Below, in pieces: positions 60,765 through 64,000 of a stretch of DNA of 64,000 nt. The stretch is from contig NZ_QCXS01000002.1 of the NCBI RefSeq assembly GCF_003260015.1, positions 1,364,001 through 1,428,000 of the forward strand, given 5' to 3'. A program made the position numbers and the translations under genes. Position 1 is the first letter of the stretch, and each line of letters begins with the position of its first letter. This DNA comes from Nakamurella deserti (GTDB lineage: Bacteria; Actinomycetota; Actinomycetes; Mycobacteriales; Nakamurellaceae). Under the pieces are notes generated by a model, which was given only the letters and a program-made list of their open reading frames with translations, searched no databases and had not been told where the DNA came from.

Positions 60765-61799
60765 ATGCGACGAAGCATTGCCGTCACCGGCCTCGCCCTC
60801 TCGGCGGCCCTCACCCTGAGCGCCTGCGGCGGTCTGGACACCGGCGTCACCTCGACCAGCAGCACCACCAGCAGCGCCGGCGGCTCAGCCACCGGGAGCG
60901 CGGGCGGCGCCGGCGAATCGATCCCGCGGCCGGCCGCCTGCGACGAGGACAGCCCCTACATCGCAGTGGCGCTCCCCAACCTCACCAACCCGTACTACGT
61001 CGCCATGAAAGCCGGCTTCGAGGACGCCGGTACCGCCGCCGGTTACACCGTCGAGGTGCAGATCGCCGGTGACGACGACGCCCAGCAGCTCGGCCAGGTG
61101 CAGGCGATGCTGGAGAAGAAGCCCTGCGCGCTCGCGCTGAACGCGGTGAAGTCCGCGCCGGCGGCGGCGATCGTCAAGGCGGCCAACGACGCCGGCGTTC
61201 CGGTGTTCACCGTCAACGTCACCGTCGACCCGGACGCGCTGACCTCCCAGGGCGCGACCATCGTCCAGTACCTCGGCGCGGACAACGCCGCCGGCGGCAC
61301 CCAGGTCGGCGAGCAGGTCCTGAAGGATCTCGGCGCGGACGCGACCCTCAACATCGGATTCATCACCGAACCCGACGAGGTGCCTGTCGTGATCCGCGAC
61401 GAAGGCTTCGAGAAGGCCGTCAGCGCGGACGCCAACGCCAAGGTCGTCGCCAAGGTCGACGGCAACGTCAAGCCCGACGACTCCCTCGCCGCCACCGCCG
61501 AGCTGCTGCAGGGCAACCCCGACGTCAACGTGCTCTTCGCCAGCACCGGCCCGGCCGCCTACGGCGCTCTGCAGGCCATCGGAGGCACCGACGTGAAGGT
61601 CTATGGGTTCTGCGCCGCCGACGAGCCCCTCACCGACGCCTACCCGGCCTGTGTGGCCCAGGAGCCCAACGACTACGGCAAGCGCGTCGTGGAGCAGATC
61701 AAGGGCTGGCTCGGTGGAGCGACCCCGGAGCCGGAGATCCTGCGGCCGCTGAAGCTGTTCGTCAAGGGCCAGACGCCCGCAGCCGGCGAGGTCGGCTGA
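60765..61799 (+). CDS. Sugar ABC transporter substrate-binding lipoprotein
   Basis: A 344-residue lipoprotein. The lipobox LSAC has Cys21, then a Ser/Thr/Gly linker (30-55) and a type I periplasmic fold (YIAVALPNLTNPYYVAMKAGFEDA, split; VPVFTVNVTVD; VLFASTGPAAYGALQAIGG). Two Cys pairs in the mature part may form disulphides. GGAGG precedes the ATG by seven bases. It delivers an unidentified sugar or polyol to the permease/ATPase encoded around it. Confidence 0.93.
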   Translation: MRRSIAVTGLALSAALTLSACGGLDTGVTSTSSTTSSAGGSATGSAGGAGESIPRPAACDEDSPYIAVALPNLTNPYYVAMKAGFEDAGTAAGYTVEVQIAGDDDAQQLGQVQAMLEKKPCALALNAVKSAPAAAIVKAANDAGVPVFTVNVTVDPDALTSQGATIVQYLGADNAAGGTQVGEQVLKDLGADATLNIGFITEPDEVPVVIRDEGFEKAVSADANAKVVAKVDGNVKPDDSLAATAELLQGNPDVNVLFASTGPAAYGALQAIGGTDVKVYGFCAADEPLTDAYPACVAQEPNDYGKRVVEQIKGWLGGATPEPEILRPLKLFVKGQTPAAGEVG

Positions 61800-61800
61800 C

Positions 61801-63432
61801 ATGACCGACCGGACGGCGACGGGCACCTCGGCCACCTCCGGCCCCGGCGCGGGGCTGCGCGCGGACGGCATCGTCAAACGCTACGCGGGCGTGCCGGCTC
61901 TCTCCGGAGTGACCATCGCCGTCCGGCCCGGTGAGGTGGTGGGTCTCGTGGGCCACAACGGAGCCGGGAAGTCCACCCTGCTCAAGTCCCTCGCCGGTGC
62001 GGTCCGCCCCGACGAAGGAACGATCAGCGTCGACGGGCAGCCGCTGGCCCTCACCGGCCCGGCCGCCGCGCTGGCCGCCGGCATCTCCACGGTGTACCAG
62101 GAACTGTCGCTGCTACCGAACCTGACCGTCACCCAGAACGTGTTCCTCAACCGGGAACTCCGGCGGGGCGGCCAGCTCGACACAGCGACGATGCGTTCGG
62201 CGGCAGCGGATCTCGTCAAGCGCTTCGAACTCGACGTCGACGTCGACCGCAAGCTCAGCACCTTCCCGGTGGCCACCCGCCAGCTGCTGGAGATCGCGGT
62301 CGCCACCCAGCGCGGGTCCCGATTCCTGCTGCTGGACGAGCCGACCACCTCCCTGGAAGGCGAGCAGGTCGACCGGCTCCTCGAGATCGTCAAGGGCCTC
62401 GCCCGCGACACCGGCCTGGGGGTCCTCCTCATCGACCACAAGATGGACGAGCTGTACGCGGTCGCGCATTCGATCGTCGCGCTCGTCGACGGCAAGGTAC
62501 GCATCTCCGGCCGGGTCGACGAGATCGCCCGGGCCGACATCGTGCGTGCCATCGCCGGCGAGGAAGCCGCGGTGCACCTGCTCCAGGCCGGCCAGTACGA
62601 CCAGCTCGAGATCGCCGACGACGGCACCACGCCGGACGCCGGGCGAAGTGCCACCACCGGCCCGCCCGTGGCACCGCACCGCGACCTCGCCACCGTCGCG
62701 GAGGGGACACCGTCGTTCACGGTGAGCCATTTACGCACCGGATCCCTGCAGGACGTCTCCATCCAGGCGTTCGCCGGCCGGGTGCTCGGCCTGTACGGGC
62801 TGATCGGCTCGGGCCGCACCGAGCTGCTGCGCGCGGTGGTGGGGCTCGACCAGATCCAGGGCGGCTCACTGACGTTCGAGGGCAGGCCGTACCTGCCCCG
62901 CAACCCCTCTCACGCTCAGCAGGCCGGCGTCGTCTATCTCACCGAGGAACGCAAGACAGACGGCATCGTGCCCAAACTGGACTCGGCGATGAACGTCGTG
63001 CTGCCGATCCTCAATCAGTTCACGAAGTTCGGCGCGTTGAACCGCAAGGCGATGGCCCGCACCGCCACGGAGTACATGGATCTGCTGCGGGTGCGCGGCA
63101 ACCGGTCGGCTCCGGTTGTCAGCCTCTCCGGCGGCAACCAGCAGAAGGTCCTGCTGGCACGGGCCCTCGCGCAGAAGCCCCGGCTGCTGCTCCTCGACGA
63201 GCCCACCAAGGGAGTGGACATCGGCGTCAAGTCCGAGATCCACCGACTGCTGCGCTCCCTCGCCCACGACCAGAACATGACGGTGATCGTGGTGTCCAGC
63301 GAGGAGGAGGAGATCCTCGACGTCTCCGACGACGTCGCCACGTTCTCCCTCGGCCGCTGCGACGGCACCACCCGACCCGCCTCCGAACTCTCCGTCGTCC
63401 ACCTGCGTCAGGCAGCGTGGGACGCCGCATGA
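61801..63432 (+). CDS. Sugar ABC transporter ATP-binding protein (two NBDs)
   Basis: A 543-residue tandem ATPase of the RbsA/MglA type. NBD1 has Walker A GHNGAGKS (51-58) and Walker B FLLLDEPTTSLEG, but its signature position reads TFPVATRQLLEIA instead of an LSxGQ-like motif. NBD2 has GLIGSGRTE, a full LSGGNQQKV and LLLLDEPTKGVDIGVK. An unusually long Ala/Thr/Pro linker (about 270-300) joins the halves. It starts one base after the binding-protein stop and overlaps the SIS gene by four. Confidence 0.94.
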   Translation: MTDRTATGTSATSGPGAGLRADGIVKRYAGVPALSGVTIAVRPGEVVGLVGHNGAGKSTLLKSLAGAVRPDEGTISVDGQPLALTGPAAALAAGISTVYQELSLLPNLTVTQNVFLNRELRRGGQLDTATMRSAAADLVKRFELDVDVDRKLSTFPVATRQLLEIAVATQRGSRFLLLDEPTTSLEGEQVDRLLEIVKGLARDTGLGVLLIDHKMDELYAVAHSIVALVDGKVRISGRVDEIARADIVRAIAGEEAAVHLLQAGQYDQLEIADDGTTPDAGRSATTGPPVAPHRDLATVAEGTPSFTVSHLRTGSLQDVSIQAFAGRVLGLYGLIGSGRTELLRAVVGLDQIQGGSLTFEGRPYLPRNPSHAQQAGVVYLTEERKTDGIVPKLDSAMNVVLPILNQFTKFGALNRKAMARTATEYMDLLRVRGNRSAPVVSLSGGNQQKVLLARALAQKPRLLLLDEPTKGVDIGVKSEIHRLLRSLAHDQNMTVIVVSSEEEEILDVSDDVATFSLGRCDGTTRPASELSVVHLRQAAWDAA

Positions 63433-64000
63433 CGAAAGACCCTCTGATGACCCACATCTCCAGCAACGACACCGACACCGACGCGGTGCTGCGCGCGGCG
63501 CGCGAGACCGTCCGGCTCGAAGCGGCCGGGGTCCTGGCCGTCGTCGACCAGATCGACGGATCATTCGTCGCCGCCGCCCGGCTGCTGCACGACTGCACCG
63601 GGATGGTGTTCGTGACCGGTGCCGGCACCTCGGGAGCGATCGCCCGCCGGATGGCGCACCTGTTCTCCGTCTGCGGCACCCCGTCGGTGTTCATCCAGGC
63701 CGCCGACGCACTGCACGGCACCATGGGCGCCGTCACCAGCGGCGACATCGTCGTGGCCATCTCCCGCGGGGGCGGCAGCACCGAGATCAACAACCTGGCC
63801 ACCCGGGTCAAGGACCGCGGCGCCACGGTCCTCGCCCTCACCGCCGTGCCCGACTCCGAACTCGGCCGCCGCTCCGACGTCGTGGTCACCCTCACCAGCC
63901 CACCCGGCGTGGACCCCGGCGAGGTCATCGCCATGGGATCCACGTTGGTCACCGCAGTGTGGGGTGACGCGATGGCGCTGGTGCTCATGCGACTCCGCGG
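63429..64000 (+). CDS. SIS-domain sugar phosphate isomerase (partial, cut by window end)
   Basis: The first 190 residues of a SIS-domain protein. FVTGAGTSGAIARRMAHLFSVCGTPSVFI (split; about 61-89) and DIVVAISRGGGSTEINNLATRVKDRGATVLALT (split) are the sugar-phosphate-binding loops, in the arrangement of KpsF/GutQ arabinose-5-phosphate isomerases and 6-phospho-3-hexuloisomerases. Whether CBS domains follow cannot be seen. The ATG at 63429 overlaps the ATPase stop (ATGA); ATG 63447 is an alternative. It probably acts on the imported, phosphorylated sugar and so hints at the transporter's substrate class. Confidence 0.88.
   Translation, partial: MTKDPLMTHISSNDTDTDAVLRAARETVRLEAAGVLAVVDQIDGSFVAAARLLHDCTGMVFVTGAGTSGAIARRMAHLFSVCGTPSVFIQAADALHGTMGAVTSGDIVVAISRGGGSTEINNLATRVKDRGATVLALTAVPDSELGRRSDVVVTLTSPPGVDPGEVIAMGSTLVTAVWGDAMALVLMRLR

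Overview
The window is a very GC-rich, densely packed chromosomal segment of a high-GC Gram-positive bacterium (Actinomycetota). The support for this is the PriA-type HisA, a paired flavin monooxygenase and FMN reductase of the corynebacterial CE1758/CE1759 type, a CopD-CtaG fusion, a SAM methyltransferase with a THUMP-like tail, frequent GTG starts and many 4-base stop/start overlaps. Family resemblance is to soil actinomycetes, but the genus cannot be fixed from sequence alone. I see no insertion sequence, prophage, CRISPR array or replication origin.

Layout. 1-245 is a degenerate GACGACGGC-type repeat tract. 246-2075 (minus) is the end of a histidine operon (priA-hisF-hisI). 2358-15301 holds housekeeping and physiology genes: a zinc-ribbon/peptidoglycan-binding membrane protein, a methyltransferase, an enoyl-CoA hydratase, an ABC ATPase, glgX, CopD-CtaG, the flavin pair facing a LacI regulator, tRNA-Arg(TCT) and a GlsB-like membrane protein. 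15487-16581 is a 2-oxoglutarate/Fe(II)-type oxygenase. 16582-17367 is an unusual repeat-rich intergenic region with a duplicated 123-bp module. 17368-23177 (minus) is a fructose PTS operon, fruR-fruK-EIIA-EIIBC, followed by ptsH and ptsI after a hairpin. 23439-33144 is mixed metabolism: acyl-CoA dehydrogenase, luciferase-like monooxygenase, MetF-like protein, HerA-like ATPase, oligoribonuclease, tRNA-His, a purine deaminase, a broken SDR and an S51 peptidase.

33473-42861 is a sugar locus: an AraC regulator facing a large DUF5107/TPR protein, then a co-oriented operon of a binding lipoprotein resembling arabinose-binding proteins, ATPase, permease, aldose epimerase and a 94-residue helix-turn-helix-like protein.

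43040-57075 looks like one catabolic regulon. A minus-strand operon encodes an SDR, a muconolactone-isomerase-like protein, a diverged AroE-like dehydrogenase, and the E1 and E2 components of a 2-oxoacid dehydrogenase. Next to it lie a LysR regulator and, divergently, a serine hydrolase, a NIPSNAP protein and a branched-chain-amino-acid-type ABC transporter with a fused permease. The two control regions carry the same operator layout: CCATAG-N7-CTATCGC, 13 bases, then a second imperfect dyad ending in CTAT. This ties both arms to the LysR protein. The pathway and substrate are unknown to me, and this is the best candidate for an undescribed system here.

58493-64000 is a second sugar or polyol system: a SorC-family regulator facing a permease, binding protein, ATPase and a SIS-domain isomerase cut by the window end. 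Two near-identical palindromes 21 bp apart lie just past the predicted promoter.
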